A stretch of DNA of 40,939 bases from Pirellulaceae bacterium (lineage in GTDB: Bacteria > Planctomycetota > Planctomycetia > Pirellulales > Pirellulaceae). The notes under the pieces are model-generated. The model was not told the DNA's origin. It was given only the letters and a program-made list of their open reading frames with translations, and did not search any database. A program made the translations under genes and the position numbers. Where the stretch lies: NCBI GenBank assembly GCA_016784735.1, contig JADHUC010000073.1:1-40939 (forward strand), written 5' to 3'. Shown here in pieces: positions 24,414 through 32,890 of the stretch; position 1 is the first letter of the stretch, and each line of letters opens with the position of its first letter.

Positions 24414-24435
24414 CCGCGGGGACAAGCCCCAGCGG
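24414..24435. repeat. Short GC-rich hairpin between convergent genes
   Basis: CCGCGGGG and CCCCAGCGG form an imperfect stem with a 5-base loop, just beyond the stop of the small membrane protein gene. There is no T-tract. The rest of the gap 24170-24445 has GC-rich repeats such as CGTGGGGCG (twice) and no gene. Confidence 0.4.
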
Positions 24436-24445
24436 TGGCCGGAAC

Positions 24446-24715
24446 TCAATTCGGCGCTGGCGGGCGCATCGCCACAAATCCGGCCACGGCCATGATCACC
24501 GCCATCCCAAACAGGCTGCCGATCAAGACCTTGCGCTGCAGGCGACGGCGATCCAACTGTTGTTCCAGAAGGTCGCGGTATTGCTCGTCGTCTTCCACCC
24601 GTGCGCGGTGTAGTTCGATGCCCGGCTGTGGGCTTTCCACCGCCAAGACGGCAAATGCTCCGATTAGCAACAACAAGGACAGCACGAGGCAGAACGGTGG
24701 AATGATTGCATTCAT
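24446..24715 (-). CDS. Small two-helix membrane protein in efflux operon
   Basis: An 89-residue protein I do not recognise. A first membrane helix (about 4-25, FCLVLSLLLLIGAFAVLAV) is followed by a charged helical segment (VEDDEQYRDLLEQQLDRRRLQRK) and a second helix (about 64-82, LIGSLFGMAVIMAVAGFVAM), ending RPPAPN. It starts 13 bases after the permease stop, so it is most likely co-transcribed and could stabilise or modulate the transporter. No ribosome site is obvious. Its composition and clean helix layout favour a real gene; function is unknown. Confidence 0.6.
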   Translation of the reverse strand: MNAIIPPFCLVLSLLLLIGAFAVLAVESPQPGIELHRARVEDDEQYRDLLEQQLDRRRLQRKVLIGSLFGMAVIMAVAGFVAMRPPAPN

Positions 24716-24728
24716 TGGCAGCCAGCGA

Positions 24729-26021
24729 TCATTCGTGACGTAGGGCTTCGATCGGGTCCATCAGCGCGGCTCGCCTTGCAGGGTACACTCCAAACAGGAC
24801 GCCGATGCCGACGGAGATCAAGAACGTGAGCGGCATCGGCCACCACAGCAGGTGCGAGTCAATTTTGGAAAAATAAGTCACGGCGAAAGGAACACTGAGA
24901 CCAAACACAATCCCCAGCAGACCCCCCGTCGACGACAGAACCACCGATTCGACCAGAAACTGAACCGTGATGTTCATTCGTTTCGCGCCGAGCGCACGGC
25001 GTATGCCGATCTCGCGGGTGCGCTCGGTCACGGTCGCCAGCATGATGTTCATGATGCCGATGCCGCCGACCAGCAACGAGATGCCGGCGATCGATCCGAG
25101 CACGAGGTTCCAGATCCGCTTTTCCTCTTCAGCCTGGTGGAGCAATTCCAGCGGCACGACGACTTCGATGTCCGCGGCTTTCGGATGAGTCTTTTCCAGC
25201 AGTTTGCGGGCCATGGCCGCTGTCTGACTGACGAGGTCTTCGTTGGACACGGTGAGGGTAATCTCGCTGAGTTCATTGCGCTCCATGTTGAAGCTGCCCG
25301 AGCTGACAATGATCTTCAGTTCGCCGAACCGGCTACGAGCCGCGCTCATCGGAATATAGATATCCTTGTTGAAATCCTGGTTGCCGATCGCCCCGGGCAC
25401 CGCGTTCCCGCTTCCTTGTGGGTGTAGCACGCCGACGATCCGAAAGATCATGGTGCCCAATCGAACTCGTTTCCCTACGGGGTCTTCGAAGTTGAACAGC
25501 CTTTTCGCCGCTCCGGCGCTCAGAACGGCGACGTTTGCCATCTTTTCTTCGTCGGGTCCGGACAGAAACCGGCCGCGCCGTACGCGGAGATTCTTGACGC
25601 CGAGGTATCCGGGGATCGTGCCGAGGATCCGTGCGTTGGAGATGGCGCGATTATGGGCCGCTTGCGCTCGCTTGCGCACCAAGGTGATGGGCAGGGCTCG
25701 ATCGATCGTCGGCAGCGTGGCGGTCAGGAGTTCCAGGTCCCTGTACTTCAGACCGTAGTCCATGACGCGACTTCGCTTTTGTTCTTGCGAATTGTTCTCA
25801 TCCTCGGTGTCCTTCTGATCCGGCTTGACGCTGCGGATGATGACGTTGGTGGCTCCTAATTGGCGGATCCGTTCCAACGCTTCGCGTTTCGAGCCTTCGC
25901 CGATAGCCAGCATGGCAATCACAGACCCCACGCCCAGAATCACGCCCAGCATCGTCAGCAGGCTGCGCAGCTTGTGCAGCAGTAGGCTCTTGATGCCAAG
26001 TTGGAAGGTCGTAAGCCACAT
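24729..26021 (-). CDS. MacB-type ABC transporter permease (no ATPase domain), copy A
   Basis: A 430-residue permease: TM1 (about 20-42, LLTMLGVILGVGSVIAMLAIG), an extracytoplasmic MacB_PCD domain (about 50-300), then the FtsX domain with three helices. The FtsX core GGIGIMNIMLATVTERTREI is very close to that in the second permease at 28096. It ends with the usual GVYPARRAALMDPIEALRHE. In MacB these parts follow an N-terminal ATPase, absent here. Together with the adaptor gene just upstream (start 27928) it would move substrates from the periplasm out through TolC; it needs an ATPase encoded elsewhere. No clear ribosome site precedes the ATG at 26021, 137 bases after the adaptor stop. Confidence 0.92.
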   Translation of the reverse strand: MWLTTFQLGIKSLLLHKLRSLLTMLGVILGVGSVIAMLAIGEGSKREALERIRQLGATNVIIRSVKPDQKDTEDENNSQEQKRSRVMDYGLKYRDLELLTATLPTIDRALPITLVRKRAQAAHNRAISNARILGTIPGYLGVKNLRVRRGRFLSGPDEEKMANVAVLSAGAAKRLFNFEDPVGKRVRLGTMIFRIVGVLHPQGSGNAVPGAIGNQDFNKDIYIPMSAARSRFGELKIIVSSGSFNMERNELSEITLTVSNEDLVSQTAAMARKLLEKTHPKAADIEVVVPLELLHQAEEEKRIWNLVLGSIAGISLLVGGIGIMNIMLATVTERTREIGIRRALGAKRMNITVQFLVESVVLSSTGGLLGIVFGLSVPFAVTYFSKIDSHLLWWPMPLTFLISVGIGVLFGVYPARRAALMDPIEALRHE

Positions 26022-26092
26022 GATGAACTATGTTGGGTGTCCTGCGATTCAGAGGGGCCCAATGCGCGAGTTCTGGTGTTGCGCTCTCTCGT

Positions 26093-26121
26093 AGAATGGG
26101 TCTCCCGACCCGTCGCATTCT
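26093..26121. repeat. GGGTCTCCCGACCC hairpin between adaptor and permease A
   Basis: GGGTC/GACCC with a TCCC loop at 26098-26111, and outer AGAAT/ATTCT arms. It shares the GGTCTCCCGACC core with the nested repeat at 15321-15469. Confidence 0.5.
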
Positions 26122-26158
26122 GTGTTTGTCCAGTCGGACCGGGAGAGCTGACCGACAA

Positions 26159-27928
26159 TTACTCCTTCGGCGATCCTCCGCCCCTGGCGCCTCGACCACG
26201 CCCACGTCCTTTCGATGCAGGCTTCTTTTCTGTATCACGGCTTCCAGCCGCTGGCTTGTTGCTGGGCGATTCGTCGGGTTTTTCATTATCGCCATCAATA
26301 CCGTACACGTCCCCTTCGTCCGAATCGCCTTCGGGGTTGATTTCATTTCCCTTGCCTTCATCTTCGTCGACCAGCGACATGGGATTCAGCACGACTCGTT
26401 CGCCCTCTTTCAATCCTTCGCGAATCTCCACGAACTTCTCGTTCGTCTTACCAAGCGTCACCTTGCGGAGTTCGACCTTCCCGTTTTCATCGACGTAGCA
26501 CCAATTGTCTTCGGCAACTTGGACGACGGCCTGGACCGGCAAGCTCAGCACATCCTCGACCCGTTCGACGTGGATGTCGACCACGGCCGACATGCCGGGC
26601 TTCAACCGTTCGACCTTCTCGTCGATCGTCACGATCGTGGTGTACACTTTCACATCGGAACTATGCCACTCGCCGGCATCGGCCAACACCGCAACCGACT
26701 TGACGGAACCCTTGTACTTGCGTTCGGGGAACGCTTCCACCGTGATCGTGGCGGGCAAACCCTCTTGTATCCAATCCAGTACCGACTCGTGCACGGTCGT
26801 CTTGACCTCCATCACGCTCAGGTCGGGCAGCGTGATGATCCGTTGTCGCTGGTGCACCGTCGCGCCTTCCTCGATACGCGAACGCGAATACCTGCTGTTT
26901 TCCGTCGCGTAGGTTACCATTCCGTCGTGCGGCGCGTAGATTTTGCATTTCACGAGTTGTTCTTTGTACTTGGCCAGTTTTTCCTCTTCCTTTTCCAGAA
27001 GCCGGTCCGCCTCGTTCTTGGCCGCCTCGGCCTGCATTAGCTGCGCTGCGTTGTCAACCTTGACCTGTTCTAAGGCCCGCTTCGCGGTTGCCACTGCGCC
27101 TTCCCGCGTCATCTTTTCCTTCTTGTAAGTGTATTCCACCAATTCCTTTCGGAGGGACACCTGTGTGGCCACTTGTTTGTCCGCCGAGAGCGCCTGCAGC
27201 CGCGCTCCTTCCAACTGGCCCTTGCTGCGATAGCCTAGCTTTTTCAGCTCCTCGATGCCCGCCAAGTTCGTCGCGTTTATGAGCCGTTTAAGCTCCGCCT
27301 CTTGGATCGCGAGGTCGATGAGTTGCAGGTCGAGTTGAAACGTCCCGCCGTCTTCGTCCTCGTATTGCTCCAGCGTGAGCTGGGCAAGCTTGACTTTCAA
27401 CTCGGCTTCAGCCAGGTTCGTTTCGTTTTGCGTCTTTCGGTTCTCCAACTTGGCGTCCGCCTGAATCTGCTGGGAGCGGGCTTTCTCGGTCGCCAGTTCC
27501 TGCGTATCCAAACGATCCTGGATCAACGCGGAATCGAGTTCGACGAGCAAGTCGCCTTCTTTGACATCCTCTCCGGCCGGCACGATCGTCAGGATTTGTG
27601 TGCCTTGACGCTCATATCCCACATTTTCGACTTCGCAGCGGATCTCGGTCGTTTTCTGGCTCTGCAAGCTGCCGTTTTCGGTGACCTTGATCGGCAAGTC
27701 GGCGCGCTTGACGGTGTAGAAAACGAGCGTCTGGTCGGGGCCGCGAACGTCCGAGGCCAGAGTCCACACGGCGAAGCCTGCCAAGCCGGCTCCCGCGGCG
27801 ACCAGCACAACAAGCAGCAACTTTCTCCCCAGCCGCCCACGACGATTTCGTCCGGTGGATTCCACCGTCGCCGCGCTCGGCACATCAAAACCAGGAACAT
27901 CAGCCCGTTCGGGCAACGTAGTGGCCAT
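26159..27928 (-). CDS. HlyD/MacA-type periplasmic adaptor with acidic and RGRG tail
   Basis: A 589-residue membrane-fusion protein. The ATG at 27928 has AGGAG 6 bases upstream; the codon before it (TTG) is less likely. TM at about 37-60 (LLLVVLVAAGAGLAGFAVWT) is followed by barrel-sandwich strands (VTENGSLQSQKTTEI), a long coiled-coil hairpin (about 145-330, EKARSQQIQADAKLE through EEKLAKYKEQLVKCK) and lipoyl/beta-barrel parts (HDGMVTYATENSR, then GLPATITVEAFPERKYKG). The membrane-proximal domain follows (SLPVQAVVQVAEDNWCYVDE). The last 85 residues are disordered: acidic, then KGRGRGRGARGGG. It links permease A to a TolC. It is the only adaptor in the cluster that is not one of the MSTD-type tandem paralogs. 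Confidence 0.9.
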   Translation of the reverse strand: MATTLPERADVPGFDVPSAATVESTGRNRRGRLGRKLLLVVLVAAGAGLAGFAVWTLASDVRGPDQTLVFYTVKRADLPIKVTENGSLQSQKTTEIRCEVENVGYERQGTQILTIVPAGEDVKEGDLLVELDSALIQDRLDTQELATEKARSQQIQADAKLENRKTQNETNLAEAELKVKLAQLTLEQYEDEDGGTFQLDLQLIDLAIQEAELKRLINATNLAGIEELKKLGYRSKGQLEGARLQALSADKQVATQVSLRKELVEYTYKKEKMTREGAVATAKRALEQVKVDNAAQLMQAEAAKNEADRLLEKEEEKLAKYKEQLVKCKIYAPHDGMVTYATENSRYSRSRIEEGATVHQRQRIITLPDLSVMEVKTTVHESVLDWIQEGLPATITVEAFPERKYKGSVKSVAVLADAGEWHSSDVKVYTTIVTIDEKVERLKPGMSAVVDIHVERVEDVLSLPVQAVVQVAEDNWCYVDENGKVELRKVTLGKTNEKFVEIREGLKEGERVVLNPMSLVDEDEGKGNEINPEGDSDEGDVYGIDGDNEKPDESPSNKPAAGSRDTEKKPASKGRGRGRGARGGGSPKE

Positions 27929-28025
27929 CAATTTCTCCTAGTTCGCTGGACAGCGCTATTCTTCCCCCGCTCTCTACCATTGAACCACAGCTTGCCTGTT
28001 AAGTAAATTGCGCACGTGTCACTCA

Positions 28026-28042
28026 GATACACACGGATACAG
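28026..28042. promoter_or_regulatory. TACA-N6-TACA site (RstA-box-like), copy 3
   Basis: GATACACACGGATACAG, half-sites at 28028-28031 and 28038-28041. It lies 98 bases upstream of the ATG of the adaptor/permease A unit, within the 167-base gap after the permease B stop. Confidence 0.45.
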
Positions 28043-28095
28043 TTTGTTGCGGAAACCCCACGAAAACCGGGCGGACCGATTCCACCGGCCGACAA

Positions 28096-29415
28096 TCACT
28101 CGTGACGCAGCGCTTCGATTGGGTCCATGTATGCGGCTTGCCGGGCGGGATAGACCCCGAATACAATCCCCACGCCAAGGGAAATTACCAACGACAAAAT
28201 GACCGACCACGGAGCAATGCGCGGTTCGAGCGTGTAGACGATCGGCGGCAATGCGTCCGGCGACATCATCGTCACTGCTGACCGCAAACCTCGAAACAAG
28301 GGGCCACACCACAGGCCGAACAGAACTCCCAACAGACCGCCGCTGGCCGTCAATACAACCGTCTCGGTCAGAAACTGCTGGACAATGTGCTTTCGTGTTG
28401 CGCCCAGCGCCCGACGGATGCCGATTTCGCGAGTCCGCTCCGTCACGGTGGCCAGCATGATGTTCATGATGCCGATGCCGCCAACCAGCAGCGAGATGCC
28501 CGCGATGACCACCAGCAACACATTGAACATGGCCCGCGTTCGTTCGGCTTGACGCAGCAACTCCTTGGGCACCACAACCGCATAGTCTTCCTTTTCGTGA
28601 TACTTCTTGAGCAGAGTCTCGATGATGGCTGCCGTCTCGTCCACGTCTTCCATATTGTCAACCGTCACGGTGATCTGGCTGAGTTCGACCATTTCACCGA
28701 CAAAGTTCCAACCCCGGCCGCCGCCAACACGCTTCATCACCAGATCGCCAACGCGATGGCGGAGGGTCTTCAGCGGAATGTATGCATCCAGGTTGTAATC
28801 GCGGGCATCCAGACTGCCGCCGATTGCGGCCGAAGCCGTGCGCGGCTTGGTTTGACCGATCACCACGTAGAATTCGCTTCCCACCCAGATCGTCTGCCCA
28901 ATCGGATTCTCGAAGGGAAACAGCCGCTTCGCCGTGTCGTCGGCCAGTACAACGACCTTCTTGCCACGGTCGCGCGGCGTGAGCCACCGCCCACGAGCAA
29001 TCTCTAGTTGATTCAGTTGGAGGTAATCCTCGACGCAGCCCACGAGCTTGGCGTCGGCAGTCCGGTTTCCCAGACGCAATTCGAAGCGAAGCTCACGCAT
29101 CGGCACCGCGCTGCGAATGGTCGGAATGTTCTCGGTGATTCGACGGTAGTCGTCTCTCAGCAGGCCATAAGCCTTGATACGACTGTTGGCTTCCTCGTCC
29201 GAGCGCGTCTCCTTGCTGCGAACAATGATGTTCGTCGCGCCCAGCTCTTTGATCTGCTGCTGTGCCCGATAGCTGACACCTTCTCCCATGGCGACCAACC
29301 AAATCACCGTACTGGTACCGATGAAGATACCCAATGCGGCCAATCCAGCCCGCATCTTCTGCAGCAGCAGGCTCTTCAAGCCAAGTTGAACGGTTTGGAG
29401 GAAGGAGCTGTCCAC
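28096..29415 (-). CDS. MacB-type ABC transporter permease (no ATPase domain), copy B
   Basis: A 439-residue permease beginning with GTG at 29415; a weak AAGAA precedes it. TM1 is at about 22-45 (GLAALGIFIGTSTVIWLVAMG), the extracytoplasmic MacB_PCD domain at about 50-305, then FtsX helices with IAGISLLVGGIGIMNIMLAT and TREIGIRRALGATRKHI. The C-terminus GVYPARQAAYMDPIEALRHE is nearly the same as in permease A. As with copy A, the N-terminal nucleotide-binding domain of MacB is absent and no ATPase gene is adjacent. It is encoded 105 bases downstream of the EF-hand adaptor, suggesting those adaptors serve it. The two permeases are clearly paralogs but diverged in the periplasmic part. Confidence 0.92.
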   Translation of the reverse strand: MDSSFLQTVQLGLKSLLLQKMRAGLAALGIFIGTSTVIWLVAMGEGVSYRAQQQIKELGATNIIVRSKETRSDEEANSRIKAYGLLRDDYRRITENIPTIRSAVPMRELRFELRLGNRTADAKLVGCVEDYLQLNQLEIARGRWLTPRDRGKKVVVLADDTAKRLFPFENPIGQTIWVGSEFYVVIGQTKPRTASAAIGGSLDARDYNLDAYIPLKTLRHRVGDLVMKRVGGGRGWNFVGEMVELSQITVTVDNMEDVDETAAIIETLLKKYHEKEDYAVVVPKELLRQAERTRAMFNVLLVVIAGISLLVGGIGIMNIMLATVTERTREIGIRRALGATRKHIVQQFLTETVVLTASGGLLGVLFGLWCGPLFRGLRSAVTMMSPDALPPIVYTLEPRIAPWSVILSLVISLGVGIVFGVYPARQAAYMDPIEALRHE

Positions 29416-29520
29416 GTTCTTATCAATCGCAAACGAGTGGCAAAGTGTTGTTATTGGAGTAGAGGCGGCAGGCCAGCCTTATGCCGTCTTCGTAGCGTGT
29501 TGGATTGGCACGTGGTACGT

Positions 29521-31266
29521 TCATTTCGACTTGGCATCCTGCAAACGCTTCAGTAATGCATCGAGTTCGCTGGCATCAACTTCTTCATCTTTGTTCGTAT
29601 CGGCCATGCCGAAGGTGTGCCGGTCCTTTTCGGCGTATTCGTCGATCGTCAAAACGCCATCGCCGTTCTTGTCAGCCATCTTGATTATCTGGGCACCGGT
29701 AATCTTCGGCTTCGAATCCGTCTTCTCGGGCTTGGCCGCTTGTCGCTTAGACTTCTGTTTCTTGGAGTCGCCAGACGGCTTCGACTCGGTGCCGGGCTCG
29801 GATGACTCTGACTTCGACTTATTTGCTTTGGCGGACGCTTTCACCACCTCTGCTTGTGGTCCTTCGAAGGCATACGGATTCAGTGCTACCTCATCCCCTT
29901 CCCTCAAGCCCGCCTGGACGACGGTGAATATCTTGTTGGTGTCGCCGAGTTCCAACGAACGACGTTTCGTTCCCGCGGGCGTCTTGACCCAACAGAAGTC
30001 TCCCTCGGTTGTTTCTACCACCGCAGCGACTGGTATTGTCAGCACGTTCTCGTACTGATCCACGATCACTTCAACCAGGGCGCTCATGCCGGGCTTCAGC
30101 CCTGGCAACGATGGCAGTGCAATGGTCGTGTCGTATAGCACCACGTCACCGGTCAGCAAACTTGGCGGTGCTGCGACCGAGGCCACGGTGGAAACTTCGC
30201 CGTCAAGCGTCTTGTCCGGCAGGGTCACCCTGGCAGCCATTCCCGGCTTCATGAGTTCGATATCGGCTTCGCGAATACCGAGCTTCACTTGCATCTTGGA
30301 CAGGTCGGGCATGAGCAGCATGACTTGCTCCATGTACACCGACGCACCTTCTTCGATCTCGGGTGCATTCTTCCACCGTGCGGCCGAAGGATGAATTACC
30401 AAGCCGCCCGTCTCGGCCCTGACGACGCAGTGCTTGAGTTCCTCCTTCGCAATATCACGGCGAATCCCGTCCATCTTGGCGCGTTCTTTGTTCGCTTCGT
30501 GTCTTGCTTTGCTAGCTTTCAAGTCGCCCTTCAGCGTTTCCAGGTCCAGCTTCCTGGTGTGGTCCTTCAGAACATCGATCTCGGTAACCTTGGCTTTTAC
30601 GGCCAACCTGGCTTGCATGACAGCGAACGTTTTCTGCTCAACTTCCAATTCGCTTGCGTAGCCATTCGCAAACATCGTTATGGCATGGTCAAGCAAGTTC
30701 TGCCTGGTACGCAGGTTCGATTCGGCAATTGCCAGGTCCTTCTCCAGCTCCATCAACTGCGAGGGATACGTGCCTTCCTCGTACCGCGGAATCGCGAGCT
30801 TGGCTCTGGTGACATTAGCCTCGGATCGTTCGGCAGCGGATCTTGACCAATGAGCATACTTCGAACGTTCGGCGACGGCGTCGTCGATCACCTGCGTATC
30901 CAACCTGACCAGTTCGTCTCCTGCTTCTACCTCCGTACCGCTCTCGATCACCCAAATGACGGTGCTCCGACCTCGGACTTCGTTCTTGATTTCCACATTG
31001 TCAGAGCTCTCCAGAATCCCTTGTGCGGTAACCGTGACGACCACGTCGCCACGCGTGATCCTGTGAGTCAGCTTGGGACCGATCTCTTGCGACGAACTGG
31101 CGCCGGAGATCAGCGCGGCAACCGAAGCTGCCACGGCAACCACAACGATGACAAGCAGACCGAGTTTCCACCATCGGCCGCGTGAGGAATCCGGACGATC
31201 GTTGCGCAGTGGCGGACGCGGAGGTCGTGGACGGTCTTTCGCTTCTGGCAGCACATCAGTCGACAT
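29521..31266 (-). CDS. HlyD/MacA-type adaptor with C-terminal EF-hands (tandem copy a)
   Basis: A 581-residue adaptor from the ATG at 31266; upstream residues in the open frame derive from the hairpin repeat. MSTDVLPE, a Pro/Arg-rich cytoplasmic tail and TM at about 35-55 (LGLLVIVVVAVAASVAALISG) are followed by the barrel-sandwich (GDVVVTVTAQGILESSDN), a coiled coil (about 130-285) and the shared motif GLVIHPSAARWK. Then come beta-barrel and FCWVKTPAGTKRRSLELGD. After residue about 470 comes a Lys/Ser-rich linker and two EF-hands: ADKNGDGVLTIDEY (canonical) and ADTNKDEEVDASEL (position-6 Gly replaced by Glu). Calcium binding in the periplasm is inferred. This fusion is unusual for an adaptor. 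No ribosome site is visible. Confidence 0.88.
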   Translation of the reverse strand: MSTDVLPEAKDRPRPPRPPLRNDRPDSSRGRWWKLGLLVIVVVAVAASVAALISGASSSQEIGPKLTHRITRGDVVVTVTAQGILESSDNVEIKNEVRGRSTVIWVIESGTEVEAGDELVRLDTQVIDDAVAERSKYAHWSRSAAERSEANVTRAKLAIPRYEEGTYPSQLMELEKDLAIAESNLRTRQNLLDHAITMFANGYASELEVEQKTFAVMQARLAVKAKVTEIDVLKDHTRKLDLETLKGDLKASKARHEANKERAKMDGIRRDIAKEELKHCVVRAETGGLVIHPSAARWKNAPEIEEGASVYMEQVMLLMPDLSKMQVKLGIREADIELMKPGMAARVTLPDKTLDGEVSTVASVAAPPSLLTGDVVLYDTTIALPSLPGLKPGMSALVEVIVDQYENVLTIPVAAVVETTEGDFCWVKTPAGTKRRSLELGDTNKIFTVVQAGLREGDEVALNPYAFEGPQAEVVKASAKANKSKSESSEPGTESKPSGDSKKQKSKRQAAKPEKTDSKPKITGAQIIKMADKNGDGVLTIDEYAEKDRHTFGMADTNKDEEVDASELDALLKRLQDAKSK

Positions 31267-31285
31267 GATCGGTTTCGGTTTATTG

Positions 31286-31351
31286 AAAGTAGCAGGCACA
31301 CTCCGTGTGCCGTCCGCCCGGCTGCGGCACACGGAGTGTGCCTGCTACTTT
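31286..31351. repeat. 27-base perfect inverted repeat, copy 1 (between adaptors b and a)
   Basis: Arms 31286-31312 and 31325-31351 are exact reverse complements around a 12-base loop. The core is AGTAGCAGGCACACTCCGTG. The right arm contains the TAG stop of adaptor b. With AAAAG before and CTACTTTC after, it could act as a bidirectional terminator, attenuator or mRNA-stabilising hairpin. Confidence 0.92.
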
Positions 31352-32805
31352 TCTTGCATTGTCTTCTCAAGCGGTTCAAGTACCAACGTCTGTGCTTCCT
31401 CGATCGAAGCAAGCGGATCGAGCACGACCTCCTCCCCTTCCTCAAGACCCGTCTTGACGACAATGAACTGGTCGTCGCTGTCGCCGAGCCCGAGCGAACG
31501 CCGTTGTGCTCCATCGGCCGTCTTGATCCAACAGAAGCCTCCCTCGGCGGTTTCTACGACCGCCGCGACTGGTATCGTCAGCACGTCCTCGTGCCGAGCC
31601 ATGATTACTTCCACCTCGGCGCTCATGCCGGGCTTCAGCCGTTCTGCCGAAGGGAGCTTGACGATCGTGTCATATTTCACCACGTTTCCCGTCCACCAAC
31701 CCGCCGGCCTTGTGATGGGGGCCACGGAGGTAACCTCGCCGTCAAGCGTCTCGTCCGGCAGCGTGATCTTGGCAGCCAATCCGGGCCTGATGCGGTCGAC
31801 GATGGATTCGTGAATACCGACCTTCACCTGCATCTTGGACAGGTCGGGCATGAGCAGCATGACTTGATCCATATGGACGGTCGCACCTTCTTCGATCTCA
31901 GGTGCACCTTTCCATTCTGCAGCCGAGGGATGAATCACCAAGCCGCTCCTTTCGGCCTTCACGACGCAGTATTCGAGCTCCTGCTTCGCGAGATCGCGGC
32001 GCTCCGCATCCTGTTTGGATCGTTCCTCCTCGGCCGCGAGTCGTGCTTCGGCTGCCTTCAAATTGCCCGTCAGCGTCGCCATGTCCATTCTCTTGGTGTA
32101 ATCCTTCAGAACACCAATCTCGGTTTTCCGGGCTTTCACGTTCAAACTGGCTCGCATGACAGCGAACGTTTTCTGCTGAACTTGCAGCTCACTCGTGTAG
32201 CCACGTTCAGCCATCATTTTGTCATGGTCAAGCATGTTCTGCGCAGTTACCAAGCCCGACTCGGCAATCACCAGGCTCTTCTCGAGCTCCATCAACTGCG
32301 TTCGATACGTGCCTTCCAGGTACTCCGGAATCGCAAGCTTCGCGCTCTCCCAAGTAGCTCTGGCTCGTTCGGCCCCGGACCTCGTCAGATGAGCATACTT
32401 CGTGCGTTCGGCAATGGCGTCTTCGAGCGCCAGCGTATCCAGCCGGACCAGTTCGTCTCCTGGTTCTACCTCCGTACCACTCTCGACCACCCAGATGACG
32501 GTGCTATCACCTCGGACTTTGTTTTTGATTTCCGTGTTGTCAGAGCTCTCCAGAGTCCCTTGTTCGGTTACCGTGACGATCAGGTCGCCACGAGTGATCG
32601 TGTGAGTCAGCACGGGGCCGAGATCCCGCGACGAGCGGTCGCCTGGGATCAGCGCGGCAGCAGGCGCCAACACGGCAACAACACCGATCGCCACGAGACC
32701 GCGCTTCCACCATCGACCTTGCGGGGAGTCCTGACGATCGCCGCGCTGTTGCCCGCGCGGCGGTTGCGGATGGCTCTGCGTTTCTGGCAGTACGTCAGTC
32801 GACAT
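31345..32805 (-). CDS. HlyD/MacA-type adaptor (tandem copy b)
   Basis: A 486-residue membrane-fusion protein, paralogous over its whole length to its two neighbours. It starts MSTDVLPE at 32805; the longer frame to 32871 reads through the hairpin repeat and repeats the artefact seen upstream of copy a. TM at about 36-55 (GLVAIGVVAVLAPAAALIPG), then GDLIVTVTEQGTLESSDNTE. The coiled coil spans about 125-270; ELEYCVVKAERSGLVIHPS leads into the barrel (LLMPDLSKMQVKVGIHESI) and FCWIKTADGAQRRSLGLGD. It has no EF-hand tail and ends ...KTMQEK, its TAG stop lying in the arm of the hairpin. Closest to copy c in the IHPSAAEWK region. Likely partner of permease B; why three adaptors are kept is not evident. 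Confidence 0.9.
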   Translation of the reverse strand: MSTDVLPETQSHPQPPRGQQRGDRQDSPQGRWWKRGLVAIGVVAVLAPAAALIPGDRSSRDLGPVLTHTITRGDLIVTVTEQGTLESSDNTEIKNKVRGDSTVIWVVESGTEVEPGDELVRLDTLALEDAIAERTKYAHLTRSGAERARATWESAKLAIPEYLEGTYRTQLMELEKSLVIAESGLVTAQNMLDHDKMMAERGYTSELQVQQKTFAVMRASLNVKARKTEIGVLKDYTKRMDMATLTGNLKAAEARLAAEEERSKQDAERRDLAKQELEYCVVKAERSGLVIHPSAAEWKGAPEIEEGATVHMDQVMLLMPDLSKMQVKVGIHESIVDRIRPGLAAKITLPDETLDGEVTSVAPITRPAGWWTGNVVKYDTIVKLPSAERLKPGMSAEVEVIMARHEDVLTIPVAAVVETAEGGFCWIKTADGAQRRSLGLGDSDDQFIVVKTGLEEGEEVVLDPLASIEEAQTLVLEPLEKTMQEK

Positions 32806-32824
32806 GATCGGTTCCGGTTTGTTG

Positions 32825-32890
32825 AAAGTAGCAGGCACACTCCGTGTGCCGTCCGCCCGGCCACGGCACACGGAGTGTGCCTGCTACTTT
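32825..32890. repeat. 27-base perfect inverted repeat, copy 2 (between adaptors c and b)
   Basis: Same element as at 31286: arms 32825-32851 and 32864-32890, identical arms, with the 12-base loop differing at its end. It again supplies the TAG stop codon of the upstream gene (adaptor c). Confidence 0.92.
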
